Both the position numbers and the translations under genes were made by a program. The notes beneath the pieces are model-generated. The model saw only the letters and a list, made by a program, of their open reading frames with translations. It had not been told where the DNA came from and did not search any database. Of a stretch of DNA of 64,000 bases, positions 8,234 to 16,838 are shown in pieces. The stretch's first letter is position 1. The number at the start of each line of letters is the position of its first letter. Origin of the DNA: Bradyrhizobium nivariense (GTDB taxonomy: Bacteria; Pseudomonadota; Alphaproteobacteria; Rhizobiales; Xanthobacteraceae); NCBI RefSeq assembly GCF_029846715.1, contig NZ_JARVWW010000004.1, forward strand, positions 248,001 to 312,000, read 5' to 3'.

Positions 8234-9124
8234 ATGGCGAGTTGGTTCTACGCATCCGAGGGCAAGCAGCAGGGGCCCTATCCGGAAGGGCAATTCCGCG
8301 ACCTGGTCGCGCAAGGGATTGTGCGCCCGGATACGCTGGTGTGGTCCGAGGGCATGGCCGGCTGGCAGAAGGCCGCCGAAATCCCCGGCCTGATCGGCGG
8401 CGGCGGTGCGCCCCCGATGATGCCGGCTGGCGGCCCGCCGATGATGGGCTCCGGAGGTTACGCTGGCGGTGGCGGCGGAGGATCGCTGGCGGTCGATTTC
8501 GGCATCCTCGAGTTCACTTGGCGCAGCATCGTGATGCTGATCGGCATGTGTTTCATCATCCCGGTGCCGTGGGTGTTCGTCTGGTACACGAAATGGATCG
8601 TGTCCTGCGTGAAGGTCCCCGGACGGCCCAATCTCAGCTTCACCGGCAATGCGATGGCGCTGGTGCCCTGGTTTTTCGGCTTCATCGTTCTGGCGATCGT
8701 GATCGGCTACATCGGCGTCCCGTTGCTGAGCAATTTGCTGTTCATCGCCCAGATCGTTCTCTACTGGCTCCTGATTAAATGGATGGTCGCAAACCTTGCC
8801 TCCAACGGGCAGCCGCTCGGCCTGAGCTTCACTGGCTCGGTCTGGGCCTATGTCGGGTGGAGCCTGCTGTTCGCGATCTCCATCATCACCATCATCGGCT
8901 GGGCCTGGGTCGCCGCGGCCCAGATGCGCTGGTTCTGCCGCAGCATCGAAGGCACGCGGCGCGAGATCGTCTTCAACGGCAGCGGTCTCGGGATTCTCTG
9001 GCGGGGCATCGTGGCCGCATTCCTGTGCGGCTTCCTCATCCCGATCCCGTGGGTGTATCGCTGGATCATGAACTGGTTCGCGTCGGAGACCGTCTTGGCT
9101 CCGCGAGGATCGCTCCGAGCATGA
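8234..9124 (+). CDS. GYF-like (DUF4339) domain integral membrane protein
   Basis: 296 residues; GAGGGGGAC precedes the ATG. Residues 1-55 form a GYF_2/DUF4339 domain (WFYASEGKQQGPYPEGQFRD, then DTLVWSEGMAGWQ). A Gly/Pro/Met-rich linker (about 55-85) leads into a hydrophobic part with about six membrane segments in two similar halves; both contain an IPVPWV or IPIPWV stretch and the pattern FTG/FNG. The second half is reminiscent of DUF898-type proteins. Such fusions are thought to be peptide-recognition modules on membrane anchors; function is unknown. It diverges from glnK2. Confidence 0.75.
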   Translation: MASWFYASEGKQQGPYPEGQFRDLVAQGIVRPDTLVWSEGMAGWQKAAEIPGLIGGGGAPPMMPAGGPPMMGSGGYAGGGGGGSLAVDFGILEFTWRSIVMLIGMCFIIPVPWVFVWYTKWIVSCVKVPGRPNLSFTGNAMALVPWFFGFIVLAIVIGYIGVPLLSNLLFIAQIVLYWLLIKWMVANLASNGQPLGLSFTGSVWAYVGWSLLFAISIITIIGWAWVAAAQMRWFCRSIEGTRREIVFNGSGLGILWRGIVAAFLCGFLIPIPWVYRWIMNWFASETVLAPRGSLRA

Positions 9125-9129
9125 CCTCG

Positions 9130-9165
9130 AGAGGCATAAGCGCGATCGATCGCGCTTATGCCTCT
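9130..9165. terminator. 36-bp perfect palindrome between convergent genes
   Basis: AGAGGCATAAGCGCGATC and its exact complement without a loop, followed by TTAGA on one side. It lies 5 nt after the GYF gene stop and touches the thioesterase stop codon, so it can act as a bidirectional terminator. Confidence 0.7.
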
Positions 9166-10028
9166 TAGACTTTCCGCTCGCGCACGGAGCCTTCCTGCGC
9201 GACGGAGGCCACCAGCGTGCCGTCGGGCTTGAAGATCGAGCCGCGGGTCAACCCGCGGCCGCCTCGCGCGTTCGGGGAGTCCTGTGCGTAGAGCAGCCAT
9301 TCGTCCGCGCGAAACGGACGGTGAAACCACATCGCGTGGTCGAGGCTCGCCGGCATCATGCGCTTGTCGAACAGTGTGCGGCCGTAGCGTGCCATGATCG
9401 CATCGAGCAGTGAGAAGTCCGAAGCATAGGCCAGCGCGCACATGTGCAGCGCCGGATCGTCCGGCAGCGTCGCCGCGGTCTTGATCCAGACATGGATGCG
9501 GCCGTCCTCGATCTTCTGGCCGAAATACCGGCCGAGCTCGACCGGGCGCAGCTCGATCGGACGGTCGGATTCATAGTAGCGGCGAATGAACTCCGGCATC
9601 TCCTTGAACATCGGCTGCTTCGCCACTTCCTCCGCCGTCAGCTTTTCCGGCGGCGGCACGTCGGGCATCTTGTCCTGATGGTCGAACCCGCTCTCCTCCT
9701 CGGCATGAAACGAGACCATGATCGAGAAGATCGCGTTGCCGTGCTGGATCGCGGTGACGCGGCGCGTCGAGTAGCTCTTGCCGTCGCGCAGGCGCTCGAC
9801 CTGGTAGATGATCGGGATCTGCGGATCGCCCGGCAGGATGAAATAACAGTGCAGCGAATGCGGCAGCCGGCCCTCGACGGTACGGCAGGCCGCAACCATC
9901 GCCTGTCCGATCACTTGGCCGCCGAACACCCGCTGCCAGCTCGTTTTCGGGCTATTGCCGCGGAACAGGTTCACCTCGAGTTGCTCGAGGTCGAGGATCG
10001 AAATGAGGTCGATCAGGCTTTTGGACAT
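9165..10028 (-). CDS. tesB: Acyl-CoA thioesterase II (TesB)
   Basis: 287 residues from ATG 10028 (MSKSLIDLISILDLEQLEVN), which restores the family start; an upstream extension to 10151 is not conserved. It has the double hot-dog fold, with VFGGQVIGQAMVAACRTV in the first half and HMCALAYASDFSLLDA, LDHAMWFHRPFRADEWLLY and SIFKPDGTLVASVAQEG in the second. The Asp in YASD and the Gln in AQEG are two of the three catalytic residues known for E. coli TesB. It hydrolyses medium and long acyl-CoA thioesters in the cytosol. Confidence 0.95.
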   Translation of the reverse strand: MSKSLIDLISILDLEQLEVNLFRGNSPKTSWQRVFGGQVIGQAMVAACRTVEGRLPHSLHCYFILPGDPQIPIIYQVERLRDGKSYSTRRVTAIQHGNAIFSIMVSFHAEEESGFDHQDKMPDVPPPEKLTAEEVAKQPMFKEMPEFIRRYYESDRPIELRPVELGRYFGQKIEDGRIHVWIKTAATLPDDPALHMCALAYASDFSLLDAIMARYGRTLFDKRMMPASLDHAMWFHRPFRADEWLLYAQDSPNARGGRGLTRGSIFKPDGTLVASVAQEGSVRERKV

Positions 10029-10177
10029 GGTGGTGCTTTCAAAATGCCTCATCATTCCGGTTTCGCGCTTGCACGCGCCCCGGAATGACATCTCGGGCCG
10101 TTCCGCCCTTGTTTCACCGCACTGTTTCGCCCACCTCAAGTCTGCTAGCAAGACCAGGATTTAGCCGGGAATTGGGT

Positions 10178-11398
10178 ATGTCAGTACAGGGTAGCATTGT
10201 CATCGGTGGCGGCGCGTTTGCAGGCCTTGCGCTAGCCCTGGCGCTGCGCCAGGGGCTCGGCCCCGAGATCCCCGTCATCGTCGCCGACCCCGCGCTCAGC
10301 ACACGGCCGAGCCGCGACCCGCGCGCGACCGCGATCGTGGCTGCCTGCCGCCGCCTGTTCGAGGCGATCGGCGCCTGGGACGACGTAAGGGGCGAGGCGC
10401 AGCCGATCCTCGACATGGTCGTCACCGATTCAAAGCTGGAAGACGCCACCCGTCCGGCGTTCCTCAACTTTGCCGGCGACGTCGCGCCGGGCGAGCCCTT
10501 CGCGCATATGGTCGAGAACCGCCGCATGATCGATGCGCTGGTGGTGCGCGCCGAGGCCGAGGGCATCGATCTCCGCGCGACCACAGTGTCGTCTTACGAC
10601 GCGCGGTCCGAGGGCATCGACGTGACGCTCGGTGACGGCAGTGTCATTGCGGCGAGCCTCCTGGTCGCGGCCGACGGTGCGAAGTCGAAACTGCGCGAGC
10701 GCGCCGGCATCGCCACCCATGGCTGGGAATACGATCAATCCGGCATCGTCGTCACCGTCGGCCATGAGCGCGATCACGAGGGCCGCGCCGAAGAGCATTT
10801 TCTGCCGGCGGGTCCGTTCGCGATCCTGCCGCTTTCGGGCAAGCGCTCCTCGCTGGTATGGACCGAGCGCCGCAGCGAAGCCGCGCGTATCATTGCGTTG
10901 AGCGATGAGAAATTTCACGGCGAGCTCGAGCAACGCTTCGGCCTGCATCTCGGCGAGGTGAAGGCGCTCGACAAGCCGCGCGCGTTTCCGCTGTCCTATT
11001 TCGTCGCGCGCTCCTTCATCGCCGAGCGTCTCGCGCTGGTCGGCGATTCCGCCCATGTCATCCACCCGATCGCGGGTCAGGGCCTCAACATGGGGCTGAA
11101 GGACGTCGCCGCGCTGGCCGAGGTCGTCGTCGATGCCGCGCGGCTCGGCATGGATCTCGGCGCGGCCGACGTGCTCGAACGTTACCAGCGCTGGCGCCGC
11201 TTCGACACGATGGCGATGGGCGTTGCCACCAACTCGCTGAACTTCCTGTTCTCCAATCGATCGACGCTGCTGCGCACCGTCCGCGACATCGGCCTCGGCC
11301 TCGTCGACCGTGCCCCGCCGCTGAAGAACCTGTTCATCCGCCAGGCCGCGGGTTTGACCGGTGAGATACCGCGGTTGTTGAAGGGCGAGGCGTTGTAG
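10178..11398 (+). CDS. ubiH: UbiH/UbiF-family FAD-dependent monooxygenase
   Basis: 406 residues from ATG 10178 (MSVQGSIVIGGGAFAGLALA). The Rossmann FAD motif GGGAFAG is at residues 9-15, the DG motif lies in LLVAADGAKSKLRE, and the GD motif is LALVGDSAHVIHPIAGQGLN. This is the layout of the class A flavin hydroxylases UbiH/UbiF/UbiI that hydroxylate ubiquinone intermediates. Which ring position is modified cannot be read from the sequence. It diverges from tesB with 149 nt between start codons. Confidence 0.88.
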   Translation: MSVQGSIVIGGGAFAGLALALALRQGLGPEIPVIVADPALSTRPSRDPRATAIVAACRRLFEAIGAWDDVRGEAQPILDMVVTDSKLEDATRPAFLNFAGDVAPGEPFAHMVENRRMIDALVVRAEAEGIDLRATTVSSYDARSEGIDVTLGDGSVIAASLLVAADGAKSKLRERAGIATHGWEYDQSGIVVTVGHERDHEGRAEEHFLPAGPFAILPLSGKRSSLVWTERRSEAARIIALSDEKFHGELEQRFGLHLGEVKALDKPRAFPLSYFVARSFIAERLALVGDSAHVIHPIAGQGLNMGLKDVAALAEVVVDAARLGMDLGAADVLERYQRWRRFDTMAMGVATNSLNFLFSNRSTLLRTVRDIGLGLVDRAPPLKNLFIRQAAGLTGEIPRLLKGEAL

Positions 11399-11430
11399 CG
11401 CGTTTAGAGAGCGATCGCCCCCCACTCTCC

Positions 11431-11574
11431 TCGTCGTCCCGGACAAGCGCGCCCCAGGCGCGCGCAGATCCGGGACCCATACTCCGCAGCAATAGTTTGC
11501 GGAGACCCGGAGTTGCCGGCTCGTGCAACAACGCAATTCGGTGGTTATGGGTCCTGGCCTTCGCCAGGACGACA
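11431..11574. repeat. Interspersed repeat with GTCGTCC ... GGACGAC ends
   Basis: The block starts CGTCGTCCCGGACAAGCGCG and ends GTCCTGGCCTTCGCCAGGAC. The 3' half, with GTGGTTATGGGTCCTGG and a GTCCTGGC/GCCAGGAC hairpin, is shared with the repeat at 24865-24980, and CCCGGA...GGTTATG parts also occur at 23150-23275. It fills the 227-nt gap after ubiH. Confidence 0.65.
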
Positions 11575-11625
11575 CCCAAAGTGTGGCGCGGTCATCGCGC
11601 CAAACGACCAGCGGGCTACACGCTC

Positions 11626-11823
11626 TCAATCGATCTTGCGCGCCTCTTCCGGCAGCATGATCGGGATGCCGTCGCGGATCGGATAGGCGAGCTTGGCGCT
11701 GCGCGAGATCAGCTCCTGCTTTGCGGAATCGAACTCCAGCGGGCCCTTGGTCAGCGGGCAGACCAGAATCTCCAGCAATTTGGGATCGACGCTGGCTTCG
11801 GGGCGTTCGGTGGGCGCGTTCAT
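11626..11823 (-). CDS. Trm112/UPF0434-family small zinc-ribbon-like protein
   Basis: 65 residues from ATG 11823. After a short leader it has the family core [20 protein letters not shown] and the end [20 protein letters not shown], the exact signature of YcaR/Trm112-like proteins. Only one Cys (in LVCPLTK) is kept, typical of the alphaproteobacterial forms. Eukaryotic and some bacterial Trm112 proteins activate SAM methyltransferases; the partner here is unknown. Confidence 0.9.
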   Translation of the reverse strand: MNAPTERPEASVDPKLLEILVCPLTKGPLEFDSAKQELISRSAKLAYPIRDGIPIMLPEEARKID

Positions 11824-11850
11824 GGGGGTCTCCGGCGATCGGATTGCCTC

Positions 11851-11951
11851 TAAAGCGCGATGAGATGAGGATGAATCATCATCGCGCTTTAGGTTATTGT
11901 TTGAGCATGATCTTTTCGGAAAACCGCTTCGCACTTTTCCGGATCATGCTC
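11851..11951. repeat. Composite mosaic palindromic repeat (type B)
   Basis: Module 1 (11851-11891) has 12-bp arms TAAAGCGCGATG/CATCGCGCTTTA. A linker TTATTGTTTGA follows, then a 49-nt module (11903-11951) with arms GAGCATGATC/GATCATGCTC and the inner pair TTTTCGGAAAA and ACTTTTCCG. The 49-nt module recurs at 17541-17589 in the opposite orientation. Confidence 0.8.
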
Positions 11952-11986
11952 TAGCACAGAAAATCGCGGCCGCCCATCGCGGTCCG

Positions 11987-12517
11987 CTAGGCCAATACCA
12001 TCCGCAGGATCTCGTCGAGCAGGCCCTGGAGTCGTGCCGCCGGCACCGGCGGGCCCGACAGGGCGAAGCCGAGGAAGGTCCAGTACAGGATTTGCGCGCG
12101 GGCTCGCGCCGCCGCCGCCTCGAGCCCGCGCTCCTCCAGCAGCCCTTCGATATAGTCGAGCCTGCGCCGGTCGATCGCACGCACCGCCGTTTGTGCCGCC
12201 GCATCGAAGGCCGCCCAGTTCCGCACCGCGCGCTCGAGGTCGAGCCGCGCGCCAAAAGTCCTGCGCAGCAGCGCTTTCAGCGGCTCGTCGCTGGCGGCTT
12301 CGACATCGGCGATGATCTGCTCGGCCGCGATCTCGCGCCAGCGCTTCAAGAGGGCCGCGTGGAATGCACCGAGATCGGCGAAATGCCAATAGAAGCTGCC
12401 GCGCGAGACGCCCATGACCTTCGCCAGCGGATCGGCCTTCAGCGCGGTGAAGCCGCTTCTGCCGAGCGCCTTCAGGCCCTCCTTGATCCAGTCATCGGCG
12501 GTCAGCTGTTCGGTCAT
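11987..12517 (-). CDS. TetR-family transcriptional regulator
   Basis: 176 residues from ATG 12517 (MTEQLTADDWIKEGLKALGR); the longer frame to 12589 would cross the operators. The N-terminal helix-turn-helix is complete (ALKADPLAKVMGVSRGSFYWHFADLGAFHA, residues about 24-53). The C-terminal helical domain (DEPLKALLRRTFGARLDLER onwards) presumably binds an unknown inducer. It is divergent from a small membrane protein gene with two palindromes between them, the usual arrangement for a local repressor. Confidence 0.92.
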   Translation of the reverse strand: MTEQLTADDWIKEGLKALGRSGFTALKADPLAKVMGVSRGSFYWHFADLGAFHAALLKRWREIAAEQIIADVEAASDEPLKALLRRTFGARLDLERAVRNWAAFDAAAQTAVRAIDRRRLDYIEGLLEERGLEAAAARARAQILYWTFLGFALSGPPVPAARLQGLLDEILRMVLA

Positions 12518-12538
12518 CTTGGGTTCCAGATTCGAACC

Positions 12539-12552
12539 ATACACTAGTGTAT
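12539..12552. promoter_or_regulatory. Probable TetR operator 1
   Basis: Perfect 14-bp palindrome ATACACTAGTGTAT, 22 nt upstream of the tetR start codon. Confidence 0.65.
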
Positions 12553-12581
12553 TGACAGGCGGCAGGCCAGCGCCTATCTCA

Positions 12582-12599
12582 CCATACATAACTGTATGG
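12582..12599. promoter_or_regulatory. Probable TetR operator 2
   Basis: Inverted repeat CCATACA-TAAC-TGTATGG in the same divergent interval, 25 nt before the membrane protein ATG. Its ATAC/GTAT half-sites resemble those of operator 1. Confidence 0.6.
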
Positions 12600-12623
12600 A
12601 CGAAGCTTCAGGGAACTCGGACG

Positions 12624-12974
12624 ATGCGTGATCTCTTGCTCCAGTGTGCCGGCGCCGTGACCATTGCCGTGGCCTTCATCCATGGCATTCTCGGCGAGAC
12701 CAAGGTCTTTGCCCGCGCCCGCATCGAGCCGGAACGGCTCCGCACCCTGATCCGCCTGGTCTGGCAGGCCTCGACCGTCGCCTGGATCGGCGGTGGTGTG
12801 CTCCTGATCGCGGCGCCCTGGATGGAATCGGAGCCGGCGCGCCACTGGATCGTCGTCACCATGGCCGGTGTGTTCGGCTTCTCCGCTTTCGCCAACGCAT
12901 GGGCCACGCGCGGCCGGCATTTTGGATGGATGGCGCTCAGCGCCGTCGTGGCCATGGCGGTCGCCGGCTACTGA
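12624..12974 (+). CDS. Small four-helix membrane protein
   Basis: 116 residues from ATG 12624 (MRDLLLQCAGAVTIAVAFIH). Four hydrophobic segments are visible at about residues 5-22, 45-65, 76-93 and 100-115, with a basic loop (KVFARARIEPERLR) after the first. I do not recognise a named family with confidence. It is the only gene that the divergent TetR regulator and its two palindromes could control directly, which suggests an inducible membrane function, for example in stress response. Confidence 0.75.
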   Translation: MRDLLLQCAGAVTIAVAFIHGILGETKVFARARIEPERLRTLIRLVWQASTVAWIGGGVLLIAAPWMESEPARHWIVVTMAGVFGFSAFANAWATRGRHFGWMALSAVVAMAVAGY

Positions 12975-13194
12975 GCGGCGCCTCGGGATCAGCCTGTCAT
13001 CAAACCGTGAGACGTAAGGCCGCAGCGTCGCCTCAAATGACGCGCTGCATACGGAGAGCGCTGATCTTTTTCGGATCGTTAGAATAAATCTAAAGCCAGC
13101 CGGCCCCGAACCGGATTGACTTCATCACGTGCTTTGCTTCCTTCGGTCCCGCTTCGCGCCAGGCGTTGCGCCCACGACAGAAGAGGAGACGTTT

Positions 13195-13473
13195 GTGAAG
13201 GTCATTCGTGTTGTTGCCATTGCATTGACGATCGGGATTGGCTCGGGGTCGGCGGCCGTGGCCGACGGTTTCAAGAACTGCACCAAGCTCGACAAGGCGT
13301 CGTGGAAGCCGGCGAGCGAAGCCGAAGCCAAGGCCAAGGCGCTCGGCTACGAGGTGCGGCGCTCCAAGATCGAAGGCTCGTGCTACGAGGTCTACGGCGT
13401 CAAGGAAGGCAAGCTGTACGAGCTGTTCTACAGCCCGGAAGATCTCAGCCTGAAGCACACCATCGCAAAGTAA
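13195..13473 (+). CDS. Secreted PepSY-domain-like protein
   Basis: 92 residues from a GTG at 13195, chosen because GAGGAGAC lies 5 nt upstream and the frame begins directly with a signal peptide (VKVIRVVAIALTIGIGSGSA, AVADG). The mature part (CTKLDKASWKPASEAEAKAK ... YEVRRSKIEGSCYEVYGVKE) has the PepSY pattern of a helix followed by strands, plus two cysteines that could pair. It lies 38 nt before a cytochrome b561 gene; PepSY proteins often accompany such cytochromes and may bind or donate electrons in the periplasm. Confidence 0.8.
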   Translation: MKVIRVVAIALTIGIGSGSAAVADGFKNCTKLDKASWKPASEAEAKAKALGYEVRRSKIEGSCYEVYGVKEGKLYELFYSPEDLSLKHTIAK

Positions 13474-13511
13474 ACTGCACCAAGCGGACTGCACAAAGTA
13501 AGCTGAGGCGT

Positions 13512-14102
13512 ATGAAAGAAGCAGTGCCAGAAGCGCGCGGGGAGCCGACACGGGCCCCCGCGGATCGAACCGCTTCGCGGCAGGTCGAGGTCTGGGACCT
13601 CCCGCTGCGCCTCTGGCACTGGGTCCTCGCCGTCTGTGTTCTGGTCGCGTGGTTCACGCCCACCGTCTATGACGGACTTCACCGCATCGTCGGCTATACC
13701 GTGATCGCGCTTCTCGCCTTCCGTCTGGTCTGGGGTTTTTGGGGAAGCCGCTATTCGCGCTTCCGCATGGTCGGCGTCAGGCTTCGCGCCGCGCCAGGCT
13801 ATCTCCTGAATCTGCGTCGCGGCATCACCGGCCGCTATATCGGGCTCAATCCCGCCGGCACCTTGATGCTGGTGGCGCTGCTGGCCTCGCTCGCGGTCTC
13901 GACGATATCAGGCGCGATGTCGGTGACCGTCACCTTCTTCGGCGTCTGGTGGATCGAGGACACCCACGCTTATGCATCGGACGCCGTCATCGTCCTCGTC
14001 GTGCTGCATGTGGTGGGCGTGGTGCTGATGGGACTTCTCCAGCGCGAGAACCTGATCCGCGCGATGATCACGGGTCGCAAACGCATCCGCAATCACACCT
14101 GA
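13512..14102 (+). CDS. Cytochrome b561 (Ni/Fe-hydrogenase b-type) domain protein
   Basis: 196 residues from ATG 13512 (GAGG 4 nt upstream). A soluble N-terminus of ~35 residues is followed by VEVWDLPLRLWHWVLAVCVL and three further membrane helices. Candidate haem-ligating histidines are in LRLWHW, DGLHRIVGY, DTHAYASDA and VVLHVVG. This is the di-haem b561 fold that passes electrons between periplasmic cytochromes or cupredoxins and quinone. Co-transcription with the PepSY gene is likely from the spacing. The physiological partner is unknown. Confidence 0.9.
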   Translation: MKEAVPEARGEPTRAPADRTASRQVEVWDLPLRLWHWVLAVCVLVAWFTPTVYDGLHRIVGYTVIALLAFRLVWGFWGSRYSRFRMVGVRLRAAPGYLLNLRRGITGRYIGLNPAGTLMLVALLASLAVSTISGAMSVTVTFFGVWWIEDTHAYASDAVIVLVVLHVVGVVLMGLLQRENLIRAMITGRKRIRNHT

Positions 14103-14324
14103 GCAGAGCTGGTTTGGTTCCAACCGATGGAGTCGCGGGCTCGCTTGACCGCGTAGTTTCACGGGAAATTGTCCCCTCCTCGTACAAGCTGCCGCCAAAG
14201 GGGCGCAATGGCTGACGTAACGTTTACTTCCCGATAGGCATGCAACCGGAAATTGCGGAAAATTAACGCCGAGAAAGCCTGATCGGATCGATGCTCTAGA
14301 GTATTGACGAGGGAGGCGATTTCG

Positions 14325-16826
14325 ATGTTCCGCGTTTTTACCTGCCTCACGGCAGAGCATGATTGGCGGCTTGTCATGCTCGCTGGTCTGGTGTGCTTCG
14401 CCGCAAGTATTGTAGCCGTCAGCATCTTTCATCGCGCGATCGCGTCGCGAGCTTGGACGCGGCTGATCTGGATTGCGATCGCCGGCGCCGCCATCGGCTA
14501 TGGAATTTGGGCAACGCATTTTGTCGCAATGCTTGCCTACGAGCCCGGCGTCTCAACCGGTTACGGCATCGTTCTGACGGCTCTGTCGCTCGCCGCGGCG
14601 ATGATCCTGACCTCAGGCGGTTTCGGCGTTGCCGTCAGCAATTCCCGCCGGTGGCGCGCGGCTGCCGGCGGCGGCATCATCGGCGCCGGTATTGCGAGCA
14701 TGCACTATCTCGGCATGTGGGCCCTCGAAGTGCCTGGCCGCGTGACATGGTCGCCGGGGCTGGTGTTCGTCTCGATCGCCCTCGGCATGGTCCTGGCCTA
14801 CGCTGCACTCGCGGTAGCCCTGGCCCGCAAGGACAAGTGGGGGACCTTCGTCGCGGCGCTGCTGCTGACGCTCGCAATCGTGTCGCATCATTTCACGGCC
14901 ATGGGGGCCGTGCAGATCGTTCCAGACCCGACGCTGAACAGCAATACCCTGTCGCTTTCCCCGGCCTTCCTCGCCGTGGCAATTGCGGGTGTGGCTCTGT
15001 CAGTACTCGGGATGAGCTTTGTCGGCGTGCTGGCGGATCGCCGGCTTGCGACCAGAACCAGCAGACTCGAGGAAATCATCAGGGAGCTTTCGCTCGCCAG
15101 GCAACAGGTGGAAGATTCGCAAAAGGAGATCCAGGACCAGACAATCAGGCTGGACACGGCCATCAACAACATGGTCGAGGCCCTGTGCATGTTCGATGCG
15201 GAGAAGCGATTTGTCGTCTGCAACGAGCGTTATGCCGAACTCTATCGGCTGCCGCCGGAGCTGCTGAGAACGGGAACACCGCATACCGACATCATCAGGC
15301 ATCGTATTGTGAACGGCATCCTCAAGGGCGACACCAGCGAGGGTGCTGCCGGGCAATTCATCTCGAAATTGGCCACGTTGCCGTTCGATGCAGTCTCGAG
15401 CAGGATCGACGAGTTTGCCGATGGTCGTTTGATCTGCGTGACGCGACAGCCAATGGCCGGCGGCGGCTGGGTGGCCACGCATCTCGATGTCACCGAGCAA
15501 CGCCGGTCCGAGGCCAAGATCACTCATATGGCGCAACATGATGCGTTGACCGATCTGCCAAATCGCGTGCTGCTCAGGGAGCGGATGGAGCACGCCATTG
15601 CAGTTTCGCGCAACGGCGGCCTTGATCTGGCCGTGCTCATCCTGGACCTCGATCGCTTCAAGGAAGTCAACGACACGCTTGGACATCCGGCGGGAGACTC
15701 CCTGCTGCGCGCCGTCGCGGCACGTTTGCGCGAATGCACCTCGGAAACCGCGTTGATCGCTCGGCTGGGCGGCGACGAGTTCGCGGTAATCGATTACGTG
15801 ACCAACCCGGCCGTGGAGGCCGCAACCCTTGCCGAGAAAATCAGAAAGGCGCTTTGCGAACCCTTCGATCTCGGCGATCACCAGGTCACGGTGGGCACCA
15901 GCATCGGCATTGCCATCGCACCGCGCGATGGCAACGATTCCGATGTGATCATGAAGAGTGCGGATCTCGCCCTCTACTCGGCCAAGAGTGGCGGTCGTGG
16001 TGCATTCCGTTTCTTCGAGCCGGAACTCGACCAGCTCATGCATGCGCGCCGCAACCTGGAGCGCGACATGCGGGATGCGCTTGCTGGAGGTCAATTCGAG
16101 CTCCACTACCAGCCATTCGTCAATGCCGCGACCGGCAAGACCAGTGGCTTCGAGGCCTTGCTACGCTGGCATCACCCGCAGCGAGGTCTGGTCATGCCCG
16201 GCGAGTTCATTCCGCTTGCGGAGGAGACCGGCTTGATCGTGCCGCTGGGAGAATGGGTCTTGAGGACCGCCTGTGCGGAAGCCGCCAAATGGCCCGCCCA
16301 TCTCATGATCGCGATCAACCTGTCTCCCGCTCAATTCAGGAGCAAGGAGCTTGTCCCGGTCATTGTCAGCGCGCTGGCGAGCTCGGGAGTTGCGCCGCAC
16401 AGGCTCGAGCTCGAGATTACCGAGACGGTGATCATGCATGACAGCGAGGCGGTGTTCGCAGTACTCGGCCAACTGCGCGAGCTCGGCGTGCGAATCGCCC
16501 TGGACGATTTCGGCACCGGCTATTCGTCGCTGAGCTTTCTGCAAAGGTTCCCATTCGACAAGATCAAGATCGACCGCAGTTTCGTCAACGAACTGTCCAG
16601 CGCGAGCGCAGAGGCGCACCATCTCGCCCGAGCAGTGGTTCGTTTCGCAGTCAGCCTCGGCAAGACGACGACCGCCGAGGGCGTCGAAACGAAGGCGCAG
16701 CTGGACATCCTCCGTGAAGAGGGGTGCATCGAAACGCAAGGCTACTATTTCAGCCGGCCGATGCCTGCATCCAGCATCGTCAAAATGCTGCGGCGAGGTG
16801 CAGGAAGAGCCGTCCGCGCTGCGTGA
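14325..16826 (+). CDS. MHYT-PAS-GGDEF-EAL membrane signalling protein
   Basis: 833 residues from ATG 14325 with GGGAGG at 8 nt; an upstream in-frame TTG is unlikely. The N-terminal ~235 residues are a seven-helix MHYT sensor with the repeated motif (THFVAM, MHYLGMWAL, SHHFTAMGA), thought to bind copper and sense O2, CO or NO. A coiled stretch leads to a PAS_7-like domain (about 285-385, NNMVEALCMFDAEKRFVVCN). The cyclase domain has an intact GGDEF in RLGGDEFAVI (about 482), and the phosphodiesterase domain has EALLRW (about 608), DDFGTGYSSL and KIDRSF. Both catalytic motifs are canonical, so it may make or degrade c-di-GMP. Confidence 0.96.
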   Translation: MFRVFTCLTAEHDWRLVMLAGLVCFAASIVAVSIFHRAIASRAWTRLIWIAIAGAAIGYGIWATHFVAMLAYEPGVSTGYGIVLTALSLAAAMILTSGGFGVAVSNSRRWRAAAGGGIIGAGIASMHYLGMWALEVPGRVTWSPGLVFVSIALGMVLAYAALAVALARKDKWGTFVAALLLTLAIVSHHFTAMGAVQIVPDPTLNSNTLSLSPAFLAVAIAGVALSVLGMSFVGVLADRRLATRTSRLEEIIRELSLARQQVEDSQKEIQDQTIRLDTAINNMVEALCMFDAEKRFVVCNERYAELYRLPPELLRTGTPHTDIIRHRIVNGILKGDTSEGAAGQFISKLATLPFDAVSSRIDEFADGRLICVTRQPMAGGGWVATHLDVTEQRRSEAKITHMAQHDALTDLPNRVLLRERMEHAIAVSRNGGLDLAVLILDLDRFKEVNDTLGHPAGDSLLRAVAARLRECTSETALIARLGGDEFAVIDYVTNPAVEAATLAEKIRKALCEPFDLGDHQVTVGTSIGIAIAPRDGNDSDVIMKSADLALYSAKSGGRGAFRFFEPELDQLMHARRNLERDMRDALAGGQFELHYQPFVNAATGKTSGFEALLRWHHPQRGLVMPGEFIPLAEETGLIVPLGEWVLRTACAEAAKWPAHLMIAINLSPAQFRSKELVPVIVSALASSGVAPHRLELEITETVIMHDSEAVFAVLGQLRELGVRIALDDFGTGYSSLSFLQRFPFDKIKIDRSFVNELSSASAEAHHLARAVVRFAVSLGKTTTAEGVETKAQLDILREEGCIETQGYYFSRPMPASSIVKMLRRGAGRAVRAA

Positions 16827-16838
16827 ACATTCAGGCCG

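Noticed and set aside
13466..13506. A third gene-end duplication (ACTGCAC-AAG around the PepSY stop codon)
   Set aside because: Only two short imperfect copies are present, which is within what chance could give.
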